Source of the DNA: CAWFYI01 sp963820105
GTDB lineage: Bacteria > Patescibacteriota > Saccharimonadia > Saccharimonadales > UBA4665
Assembly: GCA_963820105.1 (NCBI GenBank)
Contig: CAWFYI010000001.1
Coordinates: forward strand, 620,001-684,000
Direction: 5' to 3'
Length of the DNA: 64,000 nt
Shown: piece by piece, positions 24,164-33,102 of the stretch
Position numbering within the stretch: position 1 is the first letter of the stretch
Layout: each line of letters opens with the position of its first letter
The notes under the pieces: generated by a model
What the model was told of the DNA's origin: nothing
Databases searched by the model: none
The model's input: only the letters and a program-made list of their open reading frames with translations
Position numbers and translations under genes: made by a program

Positions 24164-25108
24164 TTACTTTGTCTTAAATTTGAGATAACGGTGGGTCGCT
24201 ATTACAGAAGATACCGTACCGAGTATTATACCAAGCGCCATTTGCAATAGCAAAAGCTGCCAGAAGTGCGCGCCGAAGTATTCATTGGCGTAATGTATGT
24301 CGAGCAACCCTAGGCTGCTGGCCTGCAGAGCATTGCTCGATGCCAGGAAGACGGAGTTTACTATCAGCACCGAGAATATGGCCGACAGCAACCCGTAGAT
24401 GGCGCTTTCCACTACGAACGGACCGCGTATGTAGGAAGTACTGGCGCCCAGCAACCGCATTATGCCGATTTCGCTGCGCCGGTTGAATATGGCCATCTGA
24501 ATAGTGTTGAAGATTATCAGGGCACAGATGACGGCGAACACCGCCACGGTGACGATGCCTATCTTGCGTAGCACGTTGGTGGCGTGGGTTATGTTGTCTA
24601 TCGCTTCTTTGCGGTCGGCCTGGTAGGACGGCGAATCGCTGGTCTGCAGCTGCTTGTTGCCTGACTTGTCTAGGAAGTCCTTGATTGCCTGCACCTGGTT
24701 CAAGTCGCGCGGGTAAACATTTATAGTCGCCGGTATGGGGTTTCCGGCCGTCACGGCCGCCGCCGACAGGTTCTTATTGTTGCTCTTGTCGTTTACGAAG
24801 GCCTGCAGCGCCTGCTTCTTGTTCAGATAATCGACCTTGCTGACTTCCGGCTGGCGCTTCAGCTGCGCGACCAGTTTTTTTGCCTGGGCGTCGGTAGTGC
24901 TGTCTTTCAGATAAGCAGAAACGCTGATCTTGGCTGTAATCTGCGCGATGGTATTCTCGAACGTGGCGTTGGTGATGAGCGAGAATAGCACGATGGTCAG
25001 CGTAACCACCATGACGGCTATGGCCGCAACCGCGAGCGTAGCGTTGCGGATGAAGTTAACGATGCCGCTGTGGATGATCCGCCAAAGAGTAGTAAGCTGT
25101 CGTTTCAT
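24164..25108 (-). CDS. ftsX: Cell division protein FtsX
   Basis: A 314-residue membrane protein with four helices: one near residue 20-42, an extracellular loop of about 130 residues, then three helices at the C-terminal end (VAVFAVICALIIFNT, IYGLLSAIFSVLIV and the last near 280). The sequence FNRRSEIGIMRLLGAS is the FtsX-family cytoplasmic motif. With FtsE it transmits ATP-driven changes to cell-wall hydrolases. It starts 12 bases after ftsE. Confidence 0.93.
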   Translation of the reverse strand: MKRQLTTLWRIIHSGIVNFIRNATLAVAAIAVMVVTLTIVLFSLITNATFENTIAQITAKISVSAYLKDSTTDAQAKKLVAQLKRQPEVSKVDYLNKKQALQAFVNDKSNNKNLSAAAVTAGNPIPATINVYPRDLNQVQAIKDFLDKSGNKQLQTSDSPSYQADRKEAIDNITHATNVLRKIGIVTVAVFAVICALIIFNTIQMAIFNRRSEIGIMRLLGASTSYIRGPFVVESAIYGLLSAIFSVLIVNSVFLASSNALQASSLGLLDIHYANEYFGAHFWQLLLLQMALGIILGTVSSVIATHRYLKFKTK

Positions 25109-25120
25109 GATTCTCCGCCC

Positions 25121-25816
25121 CTAAGATTTCCCGCTGTTATACGTGGCATTGGCACGGTCAGAAGTGACTTTGCCGTCCTTTATGGTGATGACGCGCCGCC
25201 TGAGCTTGTTGACGATATCCTGGTTGTGCGTGGTCAGCAACACGGTCGTGCCGTAACGGTTGATTTTCTCTAATACCTTGATGACCTCCCAGGCATGTTT
25301 GGGGTCCAGGTTGCCCGTGGGCTCGTCGGCGATTAGTATACGCGGCTGGCGCACCACGGCGCGGGCGATGGCCACGCGCTGGCGCTCGCCGCCGGATAGC
25401 TCCAGCGGCATCTGTTTTTCCTTGCCCTTCAGGTTGACTATATCGAGCACTTTGGGCACGGTGTGGCGGATCTCGCGGTTGGACACGCCGACGATCTCCA
25501 GCGCGAAAGCCACGTTCTCGAACACGTTCTTGTTCGGCAGCAGCTTGAAGTCCTGGAAGACGGTGCCGATCTTGCGCCGGAGCGTAGGTATGTCCTTGTC
25601 CTTGAGCTTGTCATAATCGATGCCTCCAACGATAATCTTGCCGGAAGTCGGCCGCTCCTCGCGCGTGAGCAGCTTGAGCAGCGTGGTCTTGCCGGCGCCG
25701 CTCTGCCCTATCACGATTACGAACTCCTTCGGATCGACGTGCAGTGTCACCCGTTCCAAAGCAGCCTCGCTCTCGCTGCGCGGATATTTTTTAGTCACCC
25801 TGTCGAGCAAAATCAT
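25121..25816 (-). CDS. ftsE: Cell division ATP-binding protein FtsE
   Basis: A 231-residue ABC ATPase with Walker A GQSGAGKTTLLKLL, Q-loop GTVFQDFKLLP, signature LSGGERQRVAIARA, Walker B ILIADEPTGNLD and H-loop TTHNQD. The FtsE-type spacing is clear. A TATAAT box (25824-25829) lies seven bases before the ATG at 25816, so the upstream in-frame GTG at 25822 would fall outside the transcript. It forms an operon with ftsX. Confidence 0.95.
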   Translation of the reverse strand: MILLDRVTKKYPRSESEAALERVTLHVDPKEFVIVIGQSGAGKTTLLKLLTREERPTSGKIIVGGIDYDKLKDKDIPTLRRKIGTVFQDFKLLPNKNVFENVAFALEIVGVSNREIRHTVPKVLDIVNLKGKEKQMPLELSGGERQRVAIARAVVRQPRILIADEPTGNLDPKHAWEVIKVLEKINRYGTTVLLTTHNQDIVNKLRRRVITIKDGKVTSDRANATYNSGKS

Positions 25817-25843
25817 TAGCACTATTATAGCAAAAACTAAGCG

Positions 25844-26926
25844 CTAGCTATGCAGATTATACTCCAGATAAGAGTCAATGAGGCCGTCCAGACCGCCGTC
25901 CAGGACCTTGTCGGGGTCGGCAGTTTCGTACTTGGTGCGCAAATCCTTGACCTGCTTATAGGGGTGGAGGACGTAGCTGCGTATTTGGTTGCCCCATTCG
26001 GCCGACTGGTTGGGTCCTTTCAGTTCGCCTAGGCGTTCGGCGTGCTGTTCCACCTGTAGCTGGGCCAGGCGCGAACGCAATATGGTCATGGCCGTTTCCC
26101 TGTTCTGTATCTGGGAGCGCTCGTTCTGGATGGCCACGTTTATGCCGGTCGGCAGGTGCGTTACGCGCACCGCTGAATCGGTGGTATTGACCGATTGGCC
26201 GCCGTGGCCGCCGCTGCGGTAGACATCTACTTTCAGGTCCTTGTCGTCGATTTCCAGCTCGTCTGGCTTGTCAATCATCGGTACGACCTCTACTTTGGCG
26301 AAGCTGGTCTGGCGCAGGTGGTCGGCGTTGAACGGGCTAAGTCTGACCAGTCTGTGCACGCCGTGCTCGCCCTTCAATTTGCCGTATACGAACGGTCCTT
26401 CGACCTCCAGCGTGACGCTTTTCAGACCAGCTTCTTCGCCGGGAGATTCGTCTACGACTTTGACCTTACATCTGTTATTTTCAAAATAGCGTGTGTACAT
26501 TCTGAACAACATTTGTGTCCAATCCTGGGCGTCCGTGCCGCCGGCGCCGGCCGAGAGCGTGAGGATGGCGCCGTGATCGTCGTAGGGCCCGTTGAACTTA
26601 AGTTCGCTCTTGAGTTCATCGAATTTTTTGCCAGCCTTGTCCAGCTGCCGGCTCAGTTCGGCCTCCAGGCTTTTATCGCCGCTCTTGGCCAGCTCTACCA
26701 CCTCACCGACCGAACCGGACAACTCCTGCCAGGGCTTTACCCTGCTCTCCAGCTTAGCTATCTTCTGCATGGCTTTCTGGGCGGCCGCGGAATCGTTCCA
26801 GAAATCTGGCTTTTGGCTCTCTGCCAACAGTTTGGCGTGCTCCTTTTCCAGCGTAGCAATGTCCAGCCTCTTCATGGCAGCAGCGACTTCGGTTTGCAGT
26901 TTGTCGGCGCGTTTCTTCAAATCCAT
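25844..26926 (-). CDS. prfB: Peptide chain release factor 2
   Basis: A 360-residue class I release factor. The stop-codon recognition tripeptide is SPF (VRLSPFNAD), diagnostic of RF2 (UAA/UGA), and the catalytic loop is SGGHGGQSVN. The reading frame is continuous: there is no in-frame TGA near codon 25, so the autoregulatory +1 frameshift of E. coli is absent. The presence of RF2 supports UGA as a stop codon here. A TATACT box (26934-26939) lies seven bases before ATG. Palindrome site 3 lies 48 bases upstream. Confidence 0.95.
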   Translation of the reverse strand: MDLKKRADKLQTEVAAAMKRLDIATLEKEHAKLLAESQKPDFWNDSAAAQKAMQKIAKLESRVKPWQELSGSVGEVVELAKSGDKSLEAELSRQLDKAGKKFDELKSELKFNGPYDDHGAILTLSAGAGGTDAQDWTQMLFRMYTRYFENNRCKVKVVDESPGEEAGLKSVTLEVEGPFVYGKLKGEHGVHRLVRLSPFNADHLRQTSFAKVEVVPMIDKPDELEIDDKDLKVDVYRSGGHGGQSVNTTDSAVRVTHLPTGINVAIQNERSQIQNRETAMTILRSRLAQLQVEQHAERLGELKGPNQSAEWGNQIRSYVLHPYKQVKDLRTKYETADPDKVLDGGLDGLIDSYLEYNLHS

Positions 26927-26973
26927 ATGAATCAGTATAAAGCAAAAGGACTGGCGACACCCACTCTGTACGA

Positions 26974-27053
26974 ATAGGACGCAATGCGTACGTTTTGTAC
27001 GCAAAACGTCCTACTTGTACGCAAAACGTCTTACTTGTACGCAATGCGTCCTA
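26974..27053. repeat. Palindrome family P, site 3, with two extra half-sites
   Basis: Positions 26974-27013 form a palindrome with arms TAGGACGCAATGCGTAC and GTACGCAAAACGTCCTA around GTTTT. Two more right arms follow in tandem: GTACGCAAAACGTCTTA (27017-27033) and GTACGCAATGCGTCCTA (27036-27052), spaced by CTT. It is the richest of the five loci and fills much of the 194-base gap between the M16 protease stop and prfB. Confidence 0.85.
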
Positions 27054-27120
27054 CTTTTAATGCGAGTTAGTTCGAGCTCCGCGGAGAGTCACGAGGTCGG
27101 GTCGGATGTGCCGAGCGAGT

Positions 27121-28410
27121 TTATACGCTCCAGAGGCTGGAAATATCTTCGCGCAGGGTTTCGGCGAAAACGTCGCCGCAGTTGCCAAGGGTACCGAAGC
27201 CCCAGATATCGTCGGCAAACATAGCACGCGCCACCTCTACGATGCGCCGTTTAGTGACCGCGCGTAGGCGTTCCGGTACGTGGTAGTAGCGCTCGATCTC
27301 GCCGTCGAAGAAGTAGCGGCCGGCGTAGCCGGCCGCGGTGCCGCCCACGGTCTGGCCGCCGCGCTGGAACCGCCCCAACGAATATTGCTTGGTGGCTTCC
27401 AACTCATCGTCGGTTATGTCGCCGGCCATCACCTTGCGTAGCTCATCCACCGCAATTTTCAAAAGCGGACGGGCGTTCCTGTCAGACACCTGGGCGCCGA
27501 ACCACCAGTTGCTCACGCTCCTGGTGTGGCTGATGCCGGAATTCATACCGTAAACCAGACCCCGCTCGCGGGCGGTACCCAGGATTTTGGAATAAAGCGT
27601 CTCTGTGAGCATGGTGTTGACCACGCCCAGAGCATCGCTTTCGGCTTCGCTCAGACGGTGCTTGGTGAACGTGTCTATGAAAAAATATAGGTTTTCTACT
27701 GTGTCGTTGGGTACGTAAACCGGGCGTTTCAGGCGCTTGGGCCTCTCTTGCGGCAAAGCAAAGCGCCTGCCTTTCGCGGGCAGATCTATTGATTCCAGCA
27801 TCTTGACCACCTGCTTCTTGCGCGCGGCCGGCAGATCGCCGGCGATTATGAAGCGCATATTAGGCGCGAAATGCGTACGTTGGTAGTGCTCGCGAACGTC
27901 GTCCACGGTGACATTGCCCATCAACTCCAGGCGCTCGTTGTCGGTCTTGGCTATAAGCCCGATCTCTTTGCGCATCTCCAGGCTGAGCCGCCGGAAGTGG
28001 TTGTTGCTGCGAGCGGCCATCTCTTCTTGCACGTTGCCGAATTCGGCGGCGAATTCCTCGTCCATGAACAAAGGCTTGGTAACTGCTATGAGGAGCAAGC
28101 CCAGCACCCTGTCCCATTCCAAATCGGCGCATTCCGCCTCGTACGTGATGTCGTAGACACCCGTGGTGGCATTAGAGTAAGCGCCGTTCTTCTCTAGCTC
28201 GGCCTGGAAATCCCTGGCTCGCGGGATAAGCTCGTTGGCGCCCAGCAAGACGTGTTCCATCAGGTGCGGCACCTCCCATTTATCAGGTTCCACCAGATAT
28301 TCGCCGGCCCGGAAATTAATATCGAACGTCATGACTGACGCGTCAGGGATGTTGATCATCAACCCTTTCACGCCGTTTCTTAAAGTAATCTCGGATACTT
28401 TGTGTTTCAA
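27121..28410 (-). CDS. M16 family zinc peptidase (single-unit, insulinase-like)
   Basis: A 429-residue protein with the inverted zinc motif HLMEH (HxxEH) near residue 48-52 and the third ligand in the downstream acidic segment NVQEEMAAR. The C-terminal M16 half follows (RYFFDGEIERYYHVPER, RRIVEVARAMF). M16 proteases of this size work as dimers on small or unfolded peptides. It starts 2 bases after the secA stop, so the two are co-transcribed; a role in clearing exported or signal peptides is possible but only inferred from position. Confidence 0.88.
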   Translation of the reverse strand: MKHKVSEITLRNGVKGLMINIPDASVMTFDINFRAGEYLVEPDKWEVPHLMEHVLLGANELIPRARDFQAELEKNGAYSNATTGVYDITYEAECADLEWDRVLGLLLIAVTKPLFMDEEFAAEFGNVQEEMAARSNNHFRRLSLEMRKEIGLIAKTDNERLELMGNVTVDDVREHYQRTHFAPNMRFIIAGDLPAARKKQVVKMLESIDLPAKGRRFALPQERPKRLKRPVYVPNDTVENLYFFIDTFTKHRLSEAESDALGVVNTMLTETLYSKILGTARERGLVYGMNSGISHTRSVSNWWFGAQVSDRNARPLLKIAVDELRKVMAGDITDDELEATKQYSLGRFQRGGQTVGGTAAGYAGRYFFDGEIERYYHVPERLRAVTKRRIVEVARAMFADDIWGFGTLGNCGDVFAETLREDISSLWSV

Positions 28411-28412
28411 GG

Positions 28413-31022
28413 TTATTTCTTCCTGCGTTTAGCGACCTTTTTACGTTTTCTTTCCGATTTACGGGCTTTCTTGCGTTCCGCGGTCTGCTTTTTGCGGGTA
28501 GCATTGGCCTCGCGCCGGTTCTCGAAGTCCGAAGTCTCGAACTCGTTCTCGGTCTCCACTATCTGCGAAGCGTTGTCCACGGAACCGCGCGCGGCGAGCG
28601 TCAGGTCGGTCTCGGTGGCGCGGTCCAGTTGCTCCTGGTCTATAGGTTCGGCATGGAACAGCGTACGCACCACGTCGTGGCGCAGGCCGTTCTGCATCTC
28701 TTCGAAGAGCAACTGGCCGCGGCGGCGGTATTCCACCAGCGGGTCCTGCTGGCCCACGCTCATCCAGTGGATGCCTTCGCGCAGGTGATCCATGTTTTCC
28801 AGGTGCTGCATCCAAAGGTTGTCTAGGATCTGCAGATAGATGTCGCGCTCAATCTTGCGCATCACGTCTTTGGCGAAGGCCACTTCGCGGGCATCGTACA
28901 GCTCGCCGGCCTCGGTCTTCAACACCTTTTCGAACTTGGTAGCGTCCGAATCAAACAGACGGTCGAGCACGGCCTCCTCAAAGGGGAATACTTCCCGCAG
29001 GATGTCTTCAAAATTTTCACTGGTGACCTCCGGGGAAGTAGCCAGGGCGTGTATCTCTTCGTCGATCATGATACGTATGCGCTTGCTGATGTCCTGGGAG
29101 CGCAGTATCTCGCGCCGCATGGCGTAGATGGCCTTGCGGTGCCGGTTCATGACGTCGTCGTACTGTACGACGCTTTTGCGCTGGTCGAAGTGGAAGCCTT
29201 CGACCTTCTTTTGCGCGCCTTCCAGCGAACGGCTGATAATGCGGTTTTCGATGGGCGTGTCGTCGTCGACGTTGAGCCGCCCCATGACATTCCGTATCTT
29301 GTCGCCGCCGAAGATGCGCATCAGGTCGTCCTCGGTGCTGACGAAGAACTGCGTCACGCCAGGGTCGCCCTGGCGTCCGGAACGGCCGCGCAGCTGGTTG
29401 TCGATGCGCCGCGATTCGTGGCGTTCGGAACCCAGGACGAACAAGCCGCCAAGCTCTTTCACGCCCTCGCCCAGCACGATGTCGGTACCGCGCCCGGCGA
29501 TGTTCGTGGCAAGCGTGACGGCGCCCTTATTGCCGGCGCCGGCGACAATCTTGGCCTCGCGCTCGTTATTCTTGGCGTTTAACACCTGATGCGACACCCC
29601 GGCCTTGCCCAGCATCGCTCCCAGAGCTTCGTTCTTTTCAATCGACACCGTACCGATAAGCACCGGCTGGCCCTTGGTATGCAGGGCTTTGACTTCGCGC
29701 ACTATGGCCTTGAACTTGGAATTCTCCGTGCCGTAGATGCGATCCGTGCGGTCCTTGCGGGCCAGCGGCCTGTTCGACGGCACGTCAACGACGTCCAGCT
29801 TGTAAATCTGGTGGAATTCCTCGGCCTCGGTCAGCGCGGTACCGGTCATGCCGGCCAGCTTCTCGTACAGGCGGAAGTAGTTCTGGAAGGATATGGTCGC
29901 CAGCGTCATGGATTCCTGCTGGACCTCGACACCTTCCTTGGCCTCTATGGCCTGGTGCAGGCCTTCGTTATAACGGCGTCCGGCCAGCAGGCGGCCGGTG
30001 AACTCATCGACGATCACCACTTCGCCGTCCTGGGTGACCACATAATCCTTGTCGCGCGTGAACAGCGCGTGCGCGCGCAGAGCCTGCTGCAGGTGATAAA
30101 TCGTGCGGATGTTCTCGGAGCCGTACAGATTTTTGATGCCGAGTATCTTCTCTACCTTCTCGACGCCGGCGTCGTTCAGGATGACTGTCTTGCGTTTTTC
30201 GTCAGTCTCGAAATGCTTGTCCTTGACTAACTGGCGCACTACCTTCGAGAACTGGCTGTATGCCGTGCCGCTGGTGACACTGGGGGCGCTGATGATCAGC
30301 GGCGTGCGCGCCTCGTCGACCAGGATGGAGTCGACTTCGTCCACGATGGCGTAATGCAGATCGCGCTGGCGCAGCTGGTCCTCTTCGCGCACCATATTGT
30401 CGCGCAGGTAATCAAAGCCGAATTCGTTGTTAGTGCCGTAGGTTATGTCGGCAGCGTAAGCCTCCTGCCGGGTGCAAGGCTTCAGGTGTCGGAAGCGTTC
30501 GTCCTCGTGATCGGTGTTCTCGAATTTGGGGTCGACTACGTAGCTGTGATCGCCCACGATTACGCCGGTGGTCATGCCCATAAAGCCATAGACCTGGCTC
30601 ATCCAACCGGCATCGCGCTGGGCCAGATAATCGTTGACCGTGACCACATGAACTCCCTTTTCCGTGAGGGCGTTCAGATAGACTGACAGCGTGGCAACCA
30701 GGGTCTTGCCCTCGCCGGTCTTCATCTCTGCCACGTTGCCTTCGTGCAGCACCATGCCGCCAATCAGCTGGACATCGAAATGGCGCTGCTTCAGCGTCCT
30801 TGTGGCAGCCTCGCGCACCACGGCGAAGGCGTCAGGCATGATCTCGTCCAGCGACTCCTTCTTCAGACGTTTTTTAAGCGTCGCTGTCTGTTCGCGCAGC
30901 TGCTTGTCGGTCATCTTCTTGTATTTGTCGGCAAGAACATTGACGGCTTTAGCGCGCTTCCGCAACCGCTTGACCGTCCTGGCCTGCGGATCCCCCAAAA
31001 TTTTCTTAAATACAATATTCAT
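28413..31022 (-). CDS. secA: Preprotein translocase ATPase SecA
   Basis: An 869-residue SecA of normal length. Visible are Walker A MKTGEGKTLVATL, Walker B-like YAIVDEVDSILVDEA, the helicase motifs TNIAGRGTDI and ESRRIDNQLRGRSGRQGDPG, and the helical scaffold EGIHWMSVGQQDPLVEY. The C-terminus has no Cys-rich zinc domain and ends in a Lys/Arg-rich tail instead. It drives protein export through SecYEG. A GGGGGA Shine-Dalgarno is present and a TATAAT box lies about 50 bases upstream. Confidence 0.97.
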   Translation of the reverse strand: MNIVFKKILGDPQARTVKRLRKRAKAVNVLADKYKKMTDKQLREQTATLKKRLKKESLDEIMPDAFAVVREAATRTLKQRHFDVQLIGGMVLHEGNVAEMKTGEGKTLVATLSVYLNALTEKGVHVVTVNDYLAQRDAGWMSQVYGFMGMTTGVIVGDHSYVVDPKFENTDHEDERFRHLKPCTRQEAYAADITYGTNNEFGFDYLRDNMVREEDQLRQRDLHYAIVDEVDSILVDEARTPLIISAPSVTSGTAYSQFSKVVRQLVKDKHFETDEKRKTVILNDAGVEKVEKILGIKNLYGSENIRTIYHLQQALRAHALFTRDKDYVVTQDGEVVIVDEFTGRLLAGRRYNEGLHQAIEAKEGVEVQQESMTLATISFQNYFRLYEKLAGMTGTALTEAEEFHQIYKLDVVDVPSNRPLARKDRTDRIYGTENSKFKAIVREVKALHTKGQPVLIGTVSIEKNEALGAMLGKAGVSHQVLNAKNNEREAKIVAGAGNKGAVTLATNIAGRGTDIVLGEGVKELGGLFVLGSERHESRRIDNQLRGRSGRQGDPGVTQFFVSTEDDLMRIFGGDKIRNVMGRLNVDDDTPIENRIISRSLEGAQKKVEGFHFDQRKSVVQYDDVMNRHRKAIYAMRREILRSQDISKRIRIMIDEEIHALATSPEVTSENFEDILREVFPFEEAVLDRLFDSDATKFEKVLKTEAGELYDAREVAFAKDVMRKIERDIYLQILDNLWMQHLENMDHLREGIHWMSVGQQDPLVEYRRRGQLLFEEMQNGLRHDVVRTLFHAEPIDQEQLDRATETDLTLAARGSVDNASQIVETENEFETSDFENRREANATRKKQTAERKKARKSERKRKKVAKRRKK

Positions 31023-31092
31023 ACGCTAAGAAACGACATCCCCCTGTTTAAATAGACAAAAGTATCTAAACTATTATAGCCATTTCCAAGAC

Positions 31093-31117
31093 TAAAAGCG
31101 ACCCCTAAAAAGAGGGG
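31093..31117 (-). terminator. Putative intrinsic terminator
   Basis: On the minus strand, directly after the stop codon of the 203-residue hypothetical gene: CCCCT, loop CTTTTT, AGGGG, then TCGCTTTTAG. The stem is short and the T-tract interrupted, so strength is uncertain. It separates that gene from secA. Confidence 0.5.
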
Positions 31118-31120
31118 AAT

Positions 31121-31732
31121 TCAGGCGGCTACAGCTTCGGGCGTATCGGGAACTTCCGGTGCCTGGTCCTGTCCGGCTATCTTGTGGGCCGTGTTTATGG
31201 CCATGGCCCGTATCTTCAAGGGGTTGCCTGCGCCTTCACGCTCTTCGTGTACCATAATCCGGCCTCTGTGAGGCCTGATGGTACGGACGACGTTGCCTTG
31301 TCTGCCCGGTATTGGCGCGCCGGAAGCGTCGGTAGGATACGTAAGTTCGGTCGTCGGGGCTAGTTTGCCCTTTTCATCCATCACGACGGTACCGGTGACT
31401 ACGGTGCGGCCTTTATCGTCCTCAGCCCATTCGTGAGCGCTTATCTCCAGTACACCAGGCGCGTAATGCGCCCTCATCGGCTCGGACATACTTGAAATAT
31501 CCCTGAGTGCAATCGACACGCCTTGTGCTTCAGGTTGTTCGTGGGGGTCTATTCTTTCGCCGTAGCCGTAATGACTGGGTGTTACCGCTCCGGCTTCGCG
31601 CGCGTGTTTCAAGGCTCCTATCAGTTCCGGGTCCACAGGCTCAAGCCTATTCAGGGTATCAGTTATCGCGTCCAAACCTTCATGGCTTTCAGCCGGCGGC
31701 GCGGGTGCGGTGTTTCCAAGTTGTTCTGGCAT
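31121..31732 (-). CDS. Hypothetical soluble protein
   Basis: A 203-residue protein with no signal peptide or membrane segment. The first 20 and last 20 residues are Pro/Ala/Glu-rich and look disordered; the centre (about 60-170) has alternating beta-like segments (GVLEISAHEWAEDDKGRTVV, LAPTTELTYPTDASG). No family recognised. An AAAGGAT Shine-Dalgarno lies a little far from ATG, and a TATGAT box is upstream. A hairpin follows its stop. Confidence 0.5.
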   Translation of the reverse strand: MPEQLGNTAPAPPAESHEGLDAITDTLNRLEPVDPELIGALKHAREAGAVTPSHYGYGERIDPHEQPEAQGVSIALRDISSMSEPMRAHYAPGVLEISAHEWAEDDKGRTVVTGTVVMDEKGKLAPTTELTYPTDASGAPIPGRQGNVVRTIRPHRGRIMVHEEREGAGNPLKIRAMAINTAHKIAGQDQAPEVPDTPEAVAA

Positions 31733-31826
31733 TTTTTATTTTATCCTTTAATAATTCATATCATAGCAAATTACCGCTAAATTGTCAATGCCGCCCTGCT
31801 AATTACTATGTTGCTCCGGTGTTCCG

Positions 31827-32189
31827 TCAGCCGGTTTTGCGCTGGAGGCGGGCGAACAGATGGCGGCGGGTTTTGCCGTTGCCGTGCAAGTCCTTATACT
31901 TCTGTAGCTGCTGTTTGAGCTTGGTCTCGACGATGTCGACGGCGGCATACATGTTCACCGCGCTTTCCTTGACGACTATGGTCTGGTGCGGCAGATACAG
32001 CGTGGCCTCGCATCGACACTTATCATTGCCCTTCTTGGGTGATTCCTTCAGGTGGACCTCCATGTGCGCGCTCTCCCGGTTTTGGCGGGAGATGTAGCGG
32101 TCAAGGCCGCCAATCTTTTTGTCGACGTGGGAGCGGAGCTTGTCGTCCACTACTGTGTGTACGCCCTGTACTTCAAATTTTTTGAGCAT
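31827..32189 (-). CDS. hpf: Ribosome hibernation promoting factor (short HPF/RaiA family)
   Basis: A 120-residue protein starting MLKKFEVQGVHTVVDDKLR, with the S30AE fold: KKIGGLDRYI, then an AHMEVHLKES strand and ATLYLPHQTIVVKES, and the helix MYAAVDIVETKLKQQLQKYK. The length fits the short form, lacking the C-terminal dimerisation domain of long HPF. It binds the 30S decoding site in stationary phase. The -10 box TATAAT (32196-32201) ends six bases before ATG, so the mRNA should be leaderless; an in-frame start 45 bases upstream is therefore rejected. Confidence 0.88.
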   Translation of the reverse strand: MLKKFEVQGVHTVVDDKLRSHVDKKIGGLDRYISRQNRESAHMEVHLKESPKKGNDKCRCEATLYLPHQTIVVKESAVNMYAAVDIVETKLKQQLQKYKDLHGNGKTRRHLFARLQRKTG

Positions 32190-32226
32190 ATTTATATTAT
32201 ACGCCTCTAAGCCCTTGGGATACATC

Positions 32227-32256
32227 TTGGACAAATTACATAAGAAGTGTTAAAAT
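32227..32256 (+). promoter_or_regulatory. Promoter of the 278-residue helical protein gene
   Basis: TTGGAC (32227-32232) and TAAAAT (32251-32256) are separated by 18 bases. The expected start is about 32262, giving a leader of only a few bases before ATG 32266. It lies back to back with the hpf promoter (-10 at 32196-32201). Confidence 0.55.
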
Positions 32257-32265
32257 TTACCATCA

Positions 32266-33102
32266 ATGGCTGAGGATATACAGATAGCGGCAGAAGAAAA
32301 GCTGTTTGGGCTTGCCGAAAGAGCATATGACCTTTGGGGCCGTATATTGGATGCGCAGATAGAATACGTTTCCGAATATCCCTTCGAGATAAATCCCAAG
32401 GACACCACCTTGAGGCTACGCGATGAACAGATAGGGATTGCCGGGCATTTATTTGATGCAGCGATCCGCAATGCTAACAGTGCGGCACAGGACAGCGCGC
32501 GGGCCGCGGAGGCCGCGGAGGCCGCGGACAAGGGTGAACTGCTCGCAGCACCCCCTCGGCGCCCTCGCCCACAGAAACCAGTCAAGACATTTAGGGCCAC
32601 CAGAAGAAGCCAGGAAGAGATTAAAGATTTCACCGATTTGATCCTGGGTGCGGCAAGGAATCACCTAGATAATATACATGCGGATTATAATCCCCGGCAG
32701 AGTGAAGAGGCGAAGAAAAGGCAGTTCCTGGCCGGCGAAACGATAGTCCATGCAAGAAAAGGCGGAAGCCAGGTCAAGCAAGCCGTAAGGAACCGCCGGA
32801 TCGCCGAGCAGGAAGACTTAAGCCAAGTGGTATTATGGACAGCCCAGGCTAACGGACCAAGACAGGCGCCCTTCCTGCAAACACCAGAAGACCGGATAAG
32901 TTTTGTCACAGAAATGCTTAATATGGTCAGGCTGGACACAAGACAGCAATTGGGTAGCGAAGTCGTGTGGAAACTTAGAGACGAGGCCGTGGATGAAGGG
33001 TTGCTTCAAGATATAGATGATCCCAAGGTTACTCCAAAGGGTCTTGAACTTGTAGGGCAAATCGCCGAAAGACAACATGATAAGGTGAGCCCCCGGTTTT
33101 AG
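32266..33102 (+). CDS. Hypothetical helical protein
   Basis: A 278-residue soluble protein, mostly helical and charged, not recognised. Residues 70-90 hold an Ala/Glu run (AAEAAEAAD) encoded by three tandem copies of a 9-bp unit at about 32503-32530, followed by a Pro/Arg-rich linker (PPRRPRPQKP). The C-terminal 60 residues (QLGSEVVWKLRDEAVDEGLL then VTPKGLELVGQIAE) resemble a small winged-helix. It is divergent from hpf and its stop overlaps the serS stop by 4 bases on the other strand. Confidence 0.5.
   Translation: MAEDIQIAAEEKLFGLAERAYDLWGRILDAQIEYVSEYPFEINPKDTTLRLRDEQIGIAGHLFDAAIRNANSAAQDSARAAEAAEAADKGELLAAPPRRPRPQKPVKTFRATRRSQEEIKDFTDLILGAARNHLDNIHADYNPRQSEEAKKRQFLAGETIVHARKGGSQVKQAVRNRRIAEQEDLSQVVLWTAQANGPRQAPFLQTPEDRISFVTEMLNMVRLDTRQQLGSEVVWKLRDEAVDEGLLQDIDDPKVTPKGLELVGQIAERQHDKVSPRF

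Noticed and set aside
25844..26926. Programmed +1 frameshift in prfB.
   Set aside because: The frame is continuous from the N-terminus with no in-frame TGA near codon 25 and no CTTTGA slip site.
26974..27053. Repeated arms at one locus could suggest a short CRISPR array.
   Set aside because: Units are ~17 bp separated by only 3 bases, there are no spacers, and single palindromes of the same family occur elsewhere.
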